A stretch of DNA of 64,000 nucleotides, taken from assembly GCA_013076295.1 (NCBI GenBank), contig RQOL01000616.1, positions 1,984,001 to 2,048,000 of the forward strand. Direction: 5' to 3'. Positions 47,256 to 60,415 of this stretch are shown here, piece after piece. The notes under the pieces were generated by a model. That model made no database searches. It saw only the letters and a list, made by a program, of their open reading frames with translations, and was not told the origin of the DNA. This stretch comes from Sanderia malayensis (lineage: Eukaryota; Cnidaria; Scyphozoa; Semaeostomeae; Pelagiidae). The position numbers and the translations under genes were made by a program. Every line of letters begins with the position of its first letter. Within the stretch, counting starts at the first letter, position 1.

Positions 47256-50200
47256 GACACGTGAACTCAAAGATAACAAGTAGCATGCGACCATTTCACA
47301 GCTTCTTTCAGCGGTGTCTTTAAAAATAAACATTTAATCTAGCAGTTGGGTTCTCGCTTTCTAAATCTGCAAGACATATTTTTCATGCAATTCGGCAGTT
47401 TATAGCAAACTTTCTCAAAGCAGTGCGGTTTTGTTGTGATCCGAAACGCTTTGAAGAAGCGAGCGACATTAGACAGATTAACAAGTTTTAAGGGCCAGTT
47501 GGTTAGGTCATGCGAAAAAAACTTCTCAAGTTGATAGAAATTTTGGAGAATTTTCCCAAAACATGCCAGTTTCGTTCAGTTTTACAGATAATACAGAAGT
47601 AAACAGTGTTGTGTATTAAGGAATTGACGTAATGGATTTAAGCTAATGTGAATACACAATCCTCTTCTTAACAAATTATCGGTTGATGTAAGTTATCTTT
47701 TGTAGCTTTTGCTGTTTGGTATTAAGGAACAGCGCTTTAAGACATCTTTTTTGAAAAATAATATATGCTTTCAGTTAGAGAAAAACATTTCATTGAAATT
47801 CTTTTCTGCTGCAAGCATTCAAACTAATATTTGTAATCTGAGGTATGTTGATTCTATGCCTCTGCATGATGTATGGAAAACAACGACCATATTTTTTCTT
47901 AACGTTGATTGCTTCAGTTTGAAATCTTAAATCCAAAACAATAAGAAGTCTACGCCAGGGAATTTCACCAAGTCTCGTGCTTGCCTAAGTTCGGTGAAGC
48001 TTACGACCCTGAATATAGAACTGTTACTTTGCAAAACACTACGTTGATATGTAGCTACCGGACTTGTGAAATTATGGGCCTAATAGAAGTAAGTAATGCA
48101 CAAACATTATACATGGTATGGAATCCCCATACGATGAAGCATAAAGGAAGCAAGCTATTTCTTTTGTGCAATGAGTCTGCTAACTTTGAACACTGAGGCT
48201 GGGGTTACATTTTACTATGCGAAAACTTTGTTCAAGGAACTGGTTAAAGCTCCATCATCCATTGCAAAAAATGGTGTGAAATTGCTTTGATCGAGATTAC
48301 CCTACTACATACAATGCTTGCTGAAGGCGTTGATGCCGTGGCGATACGACGAAACGTCATCAGTACATTAGTACAATAGACAATACAGAAGAGAACTAAG
48401 AACATACACTCGCGTTCAAGCAAATCGTTCTGTCTCTGAAAAGATTACAATCGCAAGCAATGGAAAGCTGCCCTAAATCAACCCTCATTAAAATGACATC
48501 AAAGTCTAATACTATTGACAAAGCCATTCAGCATAATTACGCATACAGTTTGCATTACAGCCGCGTGCAAAGCGACCAGTGTCATGGGGCTAAGCACTTG
48601 AGCATTGCTATCGATTGACTCGACGCTTCCCGTACACACAACACAACAAAGCGACGTTGATGTAGTGTGATAAGTACATATTTACTTAAGCAAGTAACAC
48701 AGTCGCACTGGCTGGATTATTCTAACGGAAACTCGAGCCGTTGCGAATTAGGCCGAAGAAGAAACTGTTCGTTCTTTGTTCTATGATCTTCTCTTAACAA
48801 AACGAATGCCTTCTCAAATGCAGTGGACCTCCTGACAAAAAGTACTTGCTTACACCCTGTGGCACCTCCAAACAATCGATATATCCCTTAAAAGCGGACA
48901 CATCTATGCGAAGTTGCATGTTTTAGTTCATGGTTTGATTCACAATGTTTAAACGATTTGCAAACAACCTCCATAAAGCGGACAGCTTCATGTAAAGAAC
49001 AATTGCCCAGGCCACATATCTGCCTTGTGCTATTGTGACACGGATGTCCCACTAGACACCCGTGGCTATAATCACGCACACAAACGTTATGTGAAGGATA
49101 GAGGCCTCATTGCAGTGCACATAAAAAAGAGTGCTCGCCCTGAATTGTAGGCTAAGCGCGTATTAATCTCTGGCTAGTTACACTGGCACCGTATGACTAA
49201 TTTGAATATAGGCTGGGAAAACCATGTCTGCATGTGTCACTTCGTTCAAATGTCTGCGACTCATGCGTAAGCACTTGCGAGATCAAGTGACCTAATCCGT
49301 TCAATACTACCCAGGACTGTGTGTTAAGCCTACTATCAACGAAATTGTTTTATCGCTTTCTCAGTGTACTCAACCAAAAGCATACGTTCATATGATTTGT
49401 TTTTCTTTCTAAATTGCATTTCATGCTTTCTCTGCCTGGGTTCTTTAGGCCCATTTTCCGGATATCAGGAGGGGTATTCTGCTGGCCCCTGTTTTCGATC
49501 TCCCTGTGGCATATTGAACAAGATTCCACTGTCCCTATTTACAAAGGGGCAGGCACACAGCACCCACCGGTCCACTGTTATCCACCAGTGCCACTTTAGG
49601 CCATGTCTTTTGCATATTACAACACACCCGGTCTTTACCATACCTGTCAATCAAAACTACTAATTAGAAATGCCCAAGAAGGAGAGGCATACCCAAGTAT
49701 ATATTTCCGAAAAGACAATTGCAGTAAAAACTCATCAAGGGTGTATATATACATGGATCAATTCAAAATCCGTAAATCAAACTAATTAGCGGTAAACTCG
49801 GTTGAATAAGTTGCAATCTCATTAAATTTCTGTTTAGATTCTGTTTGGCTTCAAAAGCTTCTGCATTCAGGGTGTTATTTTATTCACGCTCATTTACCTT
49901 GAAAACCTGCAGTAATTTCAATTGTCTGAAATTTTCAATATCGTCCAATTGACCTGCAGATACACTTGACTCTGCATTGTGAGTTTTATTTCCTAATTCC
50001 AGAAAAACAAGCGAAGATGAATAGAGAGACAGAGAGGGGTGGGAAATGTGCTCAGCCAGTGGTGCATTTTAACAATTCTAGCATTCTCACAGGTAGCAAC
50101 GAATCATAGAAGAAAAAAAATCCAAAAACCTTATAACGTGACTAATAGCTGATTCGTTATCCCTCCCCTCTTTATACGTATCTTCACTACCCTGATCTAG

Positions 50201-51926
50201 CCCTAAATGGCTGTAGTATATCTGTTCTATAGTACCAAACAAAAAGTTGACAGAATGACTTAAAACCCATTCATGGTACTTTTGCTTCCACAAACGTGCA
50301 TAGTTTTACACATAAAACAATTACACGCTGTCAAATAATTTGCCATCCTATTTATCGCGTAATGCAGACCACGTCTGCCATCATATTGAGGTAGATTCCA
50401 CTCCAGAAATCAAATTGAAGAATTATCGCACTTTTTTAATAGCACTCGACTACTAATGGAGTTTTTGATATTTGAATAGGTGCTTTTCTAATCAGAAGGG
50501 CTATTAAAGATGGATGGGCGCCAATCGGGGGAAATATGGTACCTGCAATTTTACCAGAACACATTTACAACACAACCTGCTATGTGGGAGGCTTTTGCTT
50601 GTCTTACTTGTTTCCACGAAAATCCAACCCTCCTATTGTGAAATTCTCAAGCGATCGAAAAAATAAACTCTCCATATATTTCACGGACCGAAGTCTATAT
50701 TAGAACCTGCTGAAGAGGCAACTGATAGTCAATGCAAAAGGCGCAGAATACATGGCTTCATGCTTTACACCGTGCTGCGCTTCCAGTCACAGAAGGAACA
50801 ATCTTTTTCATACCTTTAAAAGTTCAAGAGTATCTTGAATTAATAAAACCACGATGTACCCTTTAACGACCCATCCCCCCTCGGGGCATTTGCGATCAAC
50901 CCGTTGGTAATATGGAATGCCATGCTTCCAGGAAGCGAATACATCCAATACAGCTCTTAAATTGCATTGAATCTTAAATAAACTTGCATGAATAAGCAAT
51001 GTCATGTGTGGTATAGTCATTTAATAGGTTTCTTGAGGTAAATAGCTCGGCTTAATGAATATGTCTCAAAAGTGATGCATAGAAGTTATTGCGCTTTTCA
51101 GCATTCATCCATTCACGTATGGGCTTTATAAGTTAAAAACAACAAATCAATTCAATACCAAGCCAAATGACTGGCTAAGCCTATTCTCTGTGAGCTGTTA
51201 TTTGAAGCAGCCGCGAACAAAGGCTTTCGTAAACATCAAATGCGATTAAGAAAAACAATATTTTCATGGTACTACGACAGCCTCGACTCCGGGAGAGATT
51301 TCATGATAGCGAGGCAGTTCTGACACTCATGTCGAAAGACAATCATTTTGATGAAAGGAGAACCATGGTGGGACATCCGGGGTGCCAGATGGACCATGGC
51401 GTCCCACTTTTTGGCAAATAAGTGTCCCTTCCGACACCAAAGGGGCACTTGTTTGTGTTCCTGTCCATTCTAAATCCAAAAGTTAATGGCCTGAGAGTGG
51501 CCTCTTTTTAGATGCTTTCCACGTCCCTGGAACCATGCAATTTAGGAAAGGTAACAGGTAGCCTATCTGATGAGCCAATCCATGACTTGTTTGAAATAAA
51601 CAAGCAAATTTATCTGTGGGCAAGCACAGCATTTGAACAAAGCAATGTCAAATATTACTGCCAATTACCTAATCGCTAGAAAACAAACAATATTTGGTAT
51701 GCTTGTTGACTTGTGCAACAAAACAATTAAATAATCGCAATGAGCCTTGTAATTGAAAAGGCATATTATGGCTTGCCGTTAGATTAATGACGAATAAAGT
51801 AGACAACGAATTCAGCATACAAAGCTATTATCTCACAGCTACTGCGAGATGATCTAATACACTGGCTGCGACGAGAGAGTAGAAGGCAGGCAGCTCTCTC
51901 TGTGTGTATGTGTGCGTAGGAGAGGA

Positions 51927-51941
51927 GGGGGGGGGGGGGGG
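51927..51941. repeat. Homopolymer run of 15 G
   Basis: Preceded by a GT-rich stretch (GTGTGTATGTGTGCG). Likely length-variable and error-prone in sequencing. Confidence 0.8.
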
Positions 51942-54522
51942 TACAGCTCAAGGTCTGAGATAATTACATTAGCGTATACGCTGTAAAAAAAGCCCGATGT
52001 GAAATATATGAAATAGGAGGGGAGACGATTTTTCTATTCCACAGGCTTGAAAACGTGCGCGCACAGATGAGCAAAAACCAGTCTGAGCACTTCTCAGTGT
52101 ACATGATGTGCACACAGTGTAAAAAGGTGTAGAATATCGCTGTACAAAGAACTACGCTTTAAAGCGCTTGTAATTAACGGGTTTGTGCGCCTCTGTATTG
52201 AGAATAAAAATCAAGTGATTATTCCCGAGTTACTAAGCAGATTAATTCTCGTGGCCAAGGTTCTCTCTTGAAATCAAGGCAAAGACCCTTTGACTTACCG
52301 CTCTTAAACATGCTTTTACTACTAAACAATTACGAAGAAATAGAAGATTAGCCACTAAGTAGGACCGTATGAGCTGCTAATGATATTTCTTACTATTATT
52401 GTTTTGCGAACAAATGTTTGTTCGCACTCTATATCTCCTTGCGTGCTTAGGCCGGGATCTATAGCTACTTTATTGTTCGCAATAAAACAAACTTTCGGCC
52501 GGCCGGGCTGTTTCGCCTTGCCTTGCAGGGCTGACGCAGTCGTTTGATCAGGTTCGCTGTCAATGTTTTGGCAAGAAATACAAGGAAATTCGACGTGGAT
52601 ATTCACAATTTCTAGGCTTTCATAAATACGCGGTAGCTAAATCCGTAAAGAAAATCTCCCGCGGAGAGGGGTTTCAATTGTAGGTCGTTCTTTTCCACCT
52701 TTCACTTTTCACTGAGAAGGCTATTGTCTGACCTTCTTGGGCAAATGTTCTCAGGCTCAGTGAAAAAGTCGTGTAATTCTATTTTTTTCAATGCATATCA
52801 AACATGCCGATAAGTAAACCAATCAAGCTAAAAACAAAATTTCCCTTTTCCTGAAATCGCATTACAACTTCTTTGCACAGACCGGAGTTATCAGTTCCCT
52901 GTGGGGCATCTCTTACTACCATGCACTCAAATAAATAGAAACTCTATGTCTAAAGTCAGTTAAAATTCCATGAATGTTCTTCAGGTTTTCTAGGTCACGG
53001 CATAGCAGCAATAGCCAGCTAAACCCTTGCTGGGCATTTGTAATTACATCTACTTTCAGGTTCAATTGTCTCTTTTCCAAAAAGATGCAGTGTTTTCTCT
53101 ATTCAACTCCATTGCATCATAGAAATTAATTACGAAACTAGCTTCTATTATTAGAATTTTACTTCAACTTCAACTACTAATTATAGCCACACTAGTTTAT
53201 AACAGGATTGCACGTAGCTCTTTAGGGGTCTGGATTTCTTCCAAGTTGGATGTGAAACTATTTTCTTTCTTCACAATAATGTGTGGATGTTATAAATATT
53301 TGTAATTCCCACATTTTCAAAAAAATATGTTCATGCTTTTCCACTGGTGTCTACGTCTATATGACTGGATGCTTTGCTTCGCTGCAAATTGATATAACTG
53401 GAGCGTATAGAAGCATACCAAGCAAGTACCAACGTTGCAGTAGAGCTATCTTGCTATGAGCTCAAACAAAACAAGCTAACTCACTACCACAACCTGTCTT
53501 TACAGCCGACAACAAACTATGTAGGACGCATACTGCAAAACATCGTTGTAATTTTTTGCAACAGGACAGCATATCTTGCATATTAGGTCACATAAACAGA
53601 GATATTTATCATTATAGGAAGATAGAGCTCAATTAGAACAAGCATTAATTAGCATGACGCATAAACATTTTGTGTAGCTTCATAGTTTGTGATAAAATAA
53701 TTCACTCTTTTTTAATGCACTGACCTGAAGGAACAGTAGGAGAAAAAAACTTAAATATAAGTTATCCCCACCTCTCCACTCAATTAATAACCCAACTTAG
53801 AAGAGTTTACATTACCTTTGACTTTATAAAATTTGATGGATATTTCCAAAATAGCTGTAAATGTTCTTAACTGTGCACAGGAAGAGATGAAGGTAAGGGA
53901 AGTGCAGCTGAACTAGACTAAAAACTAAAACAATAACTGCAAGGACATACAATTTGGCCAATGTTTAACCAAAATTGAATAACGTTGCTGGTATGAAAAA
54001 AGTATGAAAAAGGTATAATCCAGTAGCAAAAATATATGGCCGATATATTTATACAGAGATGTGTTGCAAAACAAGAGACGAGTATTCTTGAACTTCGTAG
54101 ATATCCTCTGCAGGAAACTTCGTTGTGAGAGCGAGCTCTTGGTTCAAAACCTTGTAAAAACAATTGTTGTTTGCAAAAAAACGTGACTTTGAAAAGTTGA
54201 TTTGTTAAATCATACGTTGCTTGCTGCCTTCATTAAAAAGAGAACAAAATCATTTAGATAAATTGGAGACAATTGAAGTTTGTTGCGCTTCCAAAACATC
54301 TAGAAAGCACAAGAAAAATTCCACACTCTTGGCTTGGCAATCTTGACACTTCCAAAATTCAAGGAATAAGAAAACACAGGAATAAAATGCCACATAATAC
54401 AGCAACTTAATCTAACTCTATAAGCAATTCATAAATCAAAATACATAAATTTGATTTTGCTGGCAGATCGACCTAACAAAGTCGAATTCTTCATCTATAT
54501 TTATATACAAAGTTTAACATAT

Positions 54523-54656
54523 ACATACTTACATACATACATACATATATGTACTGACTAATTTTCTTCTGATCTGCATATTGCAGCAATTATTTAGTAT
54601 ACTTACTGCAGGCGAAACCCATATATACACATATATATGTACGTGTATGTGTAAAA
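54523..54656. repeat. ACAT-rich simple repeats downstream of FoxD
   Basis: ACATACATACATACATATATG followed by ACACATATATATGTACGTG type alternating purine-pyrimidine sequence, which lies in the likely 3' region of the FoxD-like gene. Confidence 0.7.
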
Positions 54657-54892
54657 ACAATGTTATAAGTTTGTTCTCTATATCGGTAATTTTTGTGTGT
54701 ATTGCATAACATATTGGGGTCCTCCTCTTAAAGAATATGCTTTCATGAAGTCAATGCTACCATATCATTGTTTGCTAGCAAATTGGCATCGCATAATATT
54801 GCCAATAAGCATTTGAATAGAATGATATTGCTAGTATCCTCAACGTACTACAACGTTAATGCTGATTCTAGCTACCATGCACGAGATGCAAA

Positions 54893-56386
54893 TTAATAGT
54901 GTTCTACATGACAATCGCATATGGTGTGCTGGCGTAAGGAATGGGCATGCAACCCTGGACTCGAATTCGAGCAAGAGCCATGGTTTCTTAAATACCTCAG
55001 GTCTCGAGGCGACTGTGTGGGTAAGACGCGTTGCACTAGACGCGGTCTCTGACAGTCACATACACCACCAGGTCCGGCTACAGAGTGAGAGTGTGGGGAC
55101 ACGGCTTGAAGCGGTGGAAGCAGGCTGTCCGGTGAACAGAAGTGCATGCCGACTGTAGCAGGACTGTGTCTCTGTTGTTGATTCGATGTTGTAAGGCAGT
55201 GTGTCTGACAGCTCTGCTGTTCGCTTGCATCAATCAAGCGCTGTTGTATCGTTTTCTTTTTCGCTTCTTTCGTCGAGTTTCCGATTATGTTATCGATTGA
55301 GAAATCAGTAGATCTTTTCACGACGCGGCGTGACGTGTGGTGCGGCGGTGACGGTTGCTGGCGATTGACCGGCGAAACAACAGCCGTGCTGGGATGACAT
55401 CGACGCGAAGAATAAGATTCCGCCGGATAGTTTGTCGGTGGATGAAACTGCTGATGGGTTGGTGGCAGTGGTGGTAGTGGTGGTGCTTCGTAGTTTAATG
55501 CCGCTAATTCAATTGCTCTCACATCTCCCCTAACTTGCTGTCGGTCAGTGTGACGGAGCGTTGGTTCGCACGGGAATGGTGGTGCGCGAATCGATGTCGT
55601 GTGGTACGTGTAGCACTGCATCACCCCACCAAGCCCCGGTGATCGTGGTCTCTTGAATCGTTTTCGGCGTCTCAGAAAACTGCCATGATCGAACATGTCC
55701 TGACTTGCAGGGTCCAGTGTCCAGTAGTGTCCCTTACCTGGGTTTCCTGGCTCGCGAGGTATCTTTACAAAGCAGTCGTTTAGCGATAGGTTATGTCGAA
55801 TCGAGTTCTGCCAGGCAGGAAAGCGTTCTCTGTAATACGGGAATCGTTGCATGATGAATTCACAGATTCCACTGAGCGTCAGTTTCTTCTGAGGCGAATG
55901 CAGGATGGACATCGTAATCAAGGCGATATAGGAATACGGTGGCTTTACGAGTTTACTTTGTTTAATATTATTCTCACCGGACGGGTCTTTGGCTGACATG
56001 GTTGTTGTTATGCTTTCACTTCCAGCACCATTACGACGCATATTATTCAATTGCGTCGTTTCTTCATTTCCAACGTCGTCAAAATCGACGTCTTCATCAC
56101 TTTGACTTGTATTCGAGTACTCGCTCATCGTAGCCGTTGTACACTGACTTATGCGTCGTTGGTGGATATTATTGTCCTCGATCATCATGCTATCTTCGTC
56201 CTCGATGTCTGTGATTCTATAATAAGGTTCCTCGTTGATATCTCCAGCAGTCGTAGCAGGGGTCGTTATGAAGACGTGCTCGTCTTCCGTCTCGAACCCT
56301 CTTTTGCTTGAATCTTGATTGTCGTTATCTAAATTTAGTTCTATCCTCTCGTACGCGTGTTCATCCACAGGACAATGGCTTACCAT
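54893..56386 (-). CDS. FoxD: FoxD-like forkhead transcription factor, 497 residues
   Basis: A single-exon nuclear DNA-binding protein. The forkhead (winged-helix) domain spans about residues 146-246: [58 protein letters not shown] and [12 protein letters not shown]. The combination LSGICEFI with NGSFL-like [14 protein letters not shown] is characteristic of the FoxD class. The N-terminus (1-140) is acidic and serine/threonine-rich. FSIDNIIG at 362-369 matches the eh1-like Groucho-binding motif that FoxD proteins carry C-terminal to the domain, implying repressor activity. The start ATG at 56386 is the first in a long open frame with no in-frame alternative before residue 67. Metazoan FoxD genes are usually intronless, as here. 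The large gene-poor flanks suit a developmental regulator. The last 80 residues are not conserved to my eye. Confidence 0.88.
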   Translation of the reverse strand: MVSHCPVDEHAYERIELNLDNDNQDSSKRGFETEDEHVFITTPATTAGDINEEPYYRITDIEDEDSMMIEDNNIHQRRISQCTTATMSEYSNTSQSDEDVDFDDVGNEETTQLNNMRRNGAGSESITTTMSAKDPSGENNIKQSKLVKPPYSYIALITMSILHSPQKKLTLSGICEFIMQRFPYYRERFPAWQNSIRHNLSLNDCFVKIPREPGNPGKGHYWTLDPASQDMFDHGSFLRRRKRFKRPRSPGLGGVMQCYTYHTTSIRAPPFPCEPTLRHTDRQQVRGDVRAIELAALNYEAPPLPPLPPTHQQFHPPTNYPAESYSSRRCHPSTAVVSPVNRQQPSPPHHTSRRVVKRSTDFSIDNIIGNSTKEAKKKTIQQRLIDASEQQSCQTHCLTTSNQQQRHSPATVGMHFCSPDSLLPPLQAVSPHSHSVAGPGGVCDCQRPRLVQRVLPTQSPRDLRYLRNHGSCSNSSPGLHAHSLRQHTICDCHVEHY

Positions 56387-57821
56387 CTCGTTGTTCAGTT
56401 GAGTATAATGGCACAGAAACCAACCGCTGTTGTCTTATATCACAGCACAAGACAACAGCACAGCGATATACCAGAGCGGGCAGCAAAAGTCGATAGGCAC
56501 GACACAGCAGCCACGGCAGTATCAATATTACCAAATGGCAGCACAGGCACAAACAGTCGATTTACAATGTAAATATTAAGCAGATGAAAAATAGGCTCGT
56601 ATGTCGTTCGTGTACTTTTCAAAACTGATAACGATAGTATAGAGGAACGAGTTGCCAGTCTTGGAGAACAAGAACGTGTGTGTATGTCTCCAGTGCTCTT
56701 GCTCTCGCGAATGTGTGCATTCAACGACACTACACACTCATCAAATAGAGAGGCTGGTGCGAATTGTTATTTGCTTTGAAACAAAGTTGACCCACCGTGT
56801 TTGTTGAACGTTTTAGAGCGACCACCTGCCTAACAGGTAAGACCGCAGAATCGTCTGATGTGCCGCCCGCTGCCTGTTGTCGCCCCGTCTCTCTGCCAAT
56901 TCTTTTCAGATATATAAAATACACACATCCATTGATAATTGTCTTTATTACGATACAGACTATTTCCTTCCATGCTTGCTATAGTCTCTTGTCATCTCTT
57001 CTGCAGCCAAAGCTAAGCAAGACGACAAAAGCTCCCACGCAGAAAAACTGCGAGTACACACAAGGCTGTGTACGTGACTTCACAGGTACGCCACTGTATA
57101 TACATGATAAACTATACTGTGTGATGTGTGTGTGAAGGAGCAAATAGGAAGAAAGATCGAACAGGTACGTATGGTTGGAAGTTAACAACATGGCCGCGTA
57201 CTCCATAGAAATAGTCTGTTATAAATGTAAAGTGTAGTTTCCGGATTGATGACAATGTTTATCTAATCAAGGTTGAATGTCATTGAGCCCATGGCTTGAC
57301 ACAAAGGCCCGAACAAAGTGAAGTGAAGCGCATTCGGATTGCTCACCGCTCACCCCCCACCGATTGAGAACTGTCTGAGGGACGAACAGAGCGCATAGTC
57401 GGGGCTCATACACGGCAGTACCTCCGACTTGGCTCTATCAATGCGCTGAACACAGGGAGCATTAATATCTTTTTCATGACTTATTATTATTAGCTTAAAC
57501 AGTTCTGCGAGCGCATTGTTCTGTCTCGTCGACAAAATGTTATGGATCTTCTCAGCATTGTTTTGTGTTGTCGAGGAATTTCTATCTGTTCTTTCAAGCG
57601 AAGCATATTAATCCAACACCGATGACTCCAATTGATTGTTTACACACCGTTAATAGCCGTGAAGTGAATGCATATAAGATGAAGTGCCATTGTACTACGC
57701 GTCTCCTAATCAACTTGCTTGTTTTCCTAACTATTTAGCATCTATCAGTAGTGTTTTACACCAGCCGCCATTAAACTCTAATAGCAATCAATAGAAAGAA
57801 GTGATTATAAATAAAACTACC

Positions 57822-57844
57822 AGACAGACAGACAGACAGACAGA
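57822..57844. repeat. (CAGA)n microsatellite
   Basis: About five perfect CAGA units. Confidence 0.85.
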
Positions 57845-59034
57845 ACCAATACAAGTCAGCCTTGTCTTTCCTCTATGATCATTGTACAACACAGTGCGGT
57901 CAGATTGTATAATAATATTTCATGGCTTTTTTATTGCTTTTATAAAGCCAATTGAAGCGTTCGTTGTGACTTGAAACCGCTTGCTATACGAACTACAGTC
58001 TTCTTTCATGGATTAGATGTCATTACAAATCTATGCTAAGACAAGGCCATGTTTCTTTACCAAATTATCATCAATTCCTGCCTATCAACCCAGCTAGAAA
58101 TATATATCATTTATTTTAGTTATTGATTCATGCTTAAACATATACTAAATAATTTTTCATGGTAAACCAATCATCAAAAATGCTGTCTCGGAAATGAATC
58201 AGCTTGTATTCACAGAAATGGTTTCCATCAAGGTTTTTATTTTCATTTTTACATTACGTTTTCTAAGCAACTACATCACAGAATTCAATCACTAGCTATA
58301 AGACCCTAATCTTTAAAACTTGCTTTTCCTCACTGATCCATAACTTTCATGATAATATCCTGTAAAACTATTTCAGCTATAACTAAACATGAATTCATGT
58401 CTCATATGAAATCTACTTCAACACCTGATTCTTAGGCCCTCTAATATTCTCGAGGCGCTCTATAGGACCTATAATTATTTCCAGTAATTTAAATTTTCAG
58501 CCCAGCCGAAGATGATAGAAATTCAGAGATCCTCCCTGAATCTTGTGAATCTTCCAGGGATCACACTGAAACAGCGGGGATTTTCAAGGGACCTGGCGAA
58601 TTCATATTGGTCTCAATACATATTTTTATCACTGATAAAATTCGATGAGTCCTACAAAAGGAAATCCATGAAGTTCCCGTATTACCATTACTTTTCAATC
58701 TAGAATATCCCATAAATATATATGGAAGATTAAAGAAAAGAAACAGATTATTACATCAGCCCATAACCTGAGGCAATTAAACAAGAAACGTCGTTAAAAT
58801 ATAAAACTGACGACGAGAGCTAATGCTATGGTTTGACATTAATTTAACGAGTTTAGTAACAGTATTGCTAGCTGCTCTTTATTAAGATTAACCTGATGAT
58901 TGACTTGAGTATATCTATCTCGACCTTGCGGCAGAATTCTAGATTCAATGTTCACTGTAGCGAGATTCGTAGAGGGACAGGGACAGCTTAACATTTGGGA
59001 GAGGGAAAGCGATAGACTTGCAGTGACAGCACTA

Positions 59035-59220
59035 CACTGAACTATACTATGCTATACCACACTATGCTATAGGAAGTGATAGACATCAAACTATGCTAGC
59101 ACTCTGCTAACTATACTATACTATACTATACTATACTAGCTATACTACTATATTACACTATAATACACTATACTATACTATACTATACTATACCACACTA
59201 TACTACACTATACTATGCAA
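59035..59220. repeat. (ACTAT)n pentanucleotide array, interrupted
   Basis: Runs of ACTAT are broken by ACCAC, GCTAT and ATTAC variants. Runs of four or more perfect units occur twice. Confidence 0.85.
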
Positions 59221-60029
59221 CAATATATCTAGCTATTATATGTTCATCTGTATTTTTATTTTGTTTAGATACTATCATATACTATACTAGAACACTTTCT
59301 CCTTTCTGAGACACCACCTTATATTCTTTGACACTACACATTAGATATCATTTCCAGCATTCCACTGCAATACATGCAAAAATCAATATGAACTGTACGG
59401 AATCTGATATGTTATACTAGCATCTGGAATCTTCCATTAAACATAACGAGGTATGCTCTACACGTTTGGTTTCCCAGTCTTCAACAGAAATCAATCGTTG
59501 TAAGAAGTTGTAATAAAGTAAGAACAAAGAAGTTGTAAGAAAGAAAGTTGTAAGAAAGAAATTTGTAAGAAATATGTGCGACTACTTGGCGAAAACATTG
59601 CATTAGGATGAGTATCTTCCTATGTGCTTAGAAAATTAGTAATCTTTCTACTTGGTGTGGTGACCTGAACGAATAGAAGAAGGACAAGTCAAACCTGCTG
59701 TAACAAATGTGCTATTTTTCAAAATCCGATCTCTCGCTGCTTTGTGGAATGATAGGATTCATTGGAGCTTGGGTGGCCACATAAGTATGTTAGTTTAACA
59801 CCACCACGTTATTGTCTGCTTCAATTGAATTTATAATACAACCCATCAATTTCTTGACAGTAGCAACTTGTTCATTTGGTTTGGTTCGTCAATACATGTC
59901 CAAGAAGCATGAAATTAAGAATGAATGCGTCTGAATTTGGAAGAAGCGTGGTGTTTTATTTACCAAAAGCAAAGAAAACTATGACATTCTTTGGTGCTTA
60001 ACACACCGGCTCAAGAATAACTAAGAACT

Positions 60030-60415
60030 GTAAAATTTATATTGTGAATAACGAATTCATTGACTTTAGTTTGTGCCGGGCAAGGCCTCAGTGAATACAC
60101 TACAATTCATCTCCAATGGAAAGAACCTTAGTTTTAAAATTAGCCTGAATAGGTTGAAAGGGGCCTAGATTTGAAATTTTAGCGTAACAGGTTCTTAAAG
60201 CCCAGGTTCTTATCCGCGGGTTTTTACTGTATCAAGAATTTTGTTAATTTTTGTTTAGAAAGGATTTTGATTTTTTTATTTTGAACTGGGCGGATTTGAT
60301 TTTGATCTCGACTTCAAAACAATACGGTAATTTTAGATACCAATAATAAGAAACAGATCAACTTTTAGTACTAAAACGCCAAAATTGTAATGCTAAAACC
60401 TTTAGTACACATAAC
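60030..60415. repeat. Dispersed repeat, copy B, split by an insertion
   Basis: Matches copy A at 15805-16080 on both sides of 60098-60229. Left of the insertion it reads GACTTTAGTTTGTGC and GGCCTCAGTGAA. Right of it, TCAAGAATTTTGTTAA continues the match. Confidence 0.65.
60098..60229. mobile_element. 132-bp MITE inserted into a dispersed repeat
   Basis: Flanked by TA at 60096-60097 and 60230-60231, where copy A at 15.8 kb has a single TA. The right end CCGCGGGTTTTTACTG is the inverted form of the AACAATAGGC-family start. The left end CACTACAATTC is a diverged form. The internal core is not the usual one, so it may be a subfamily. Confidence 0.6.

Larger units (their letters stand above)
40864..54892. 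other. 14-kb stretch without a supported gene
   Basis: Open frames here are all under about 110 codons, without splice-linked homology that I recognise. It holds two or more MITEs, a 29-bp tandem repeat near 47181, a 15-base G run at 51927-51941 and a CpG-bearing patch at about 43340-43560. It lies between the WD40 gene start and the FoxD-like gene end and may contain FoxD control elements (inference from position only). Confidence 0.5.

Noticed and set aside
54859..55158. Plus-strand open frame of 99 codons overlapping FoxD
   Set aside because: Antisense shadow of the FoxD-like coding region, without splice sites or homology.
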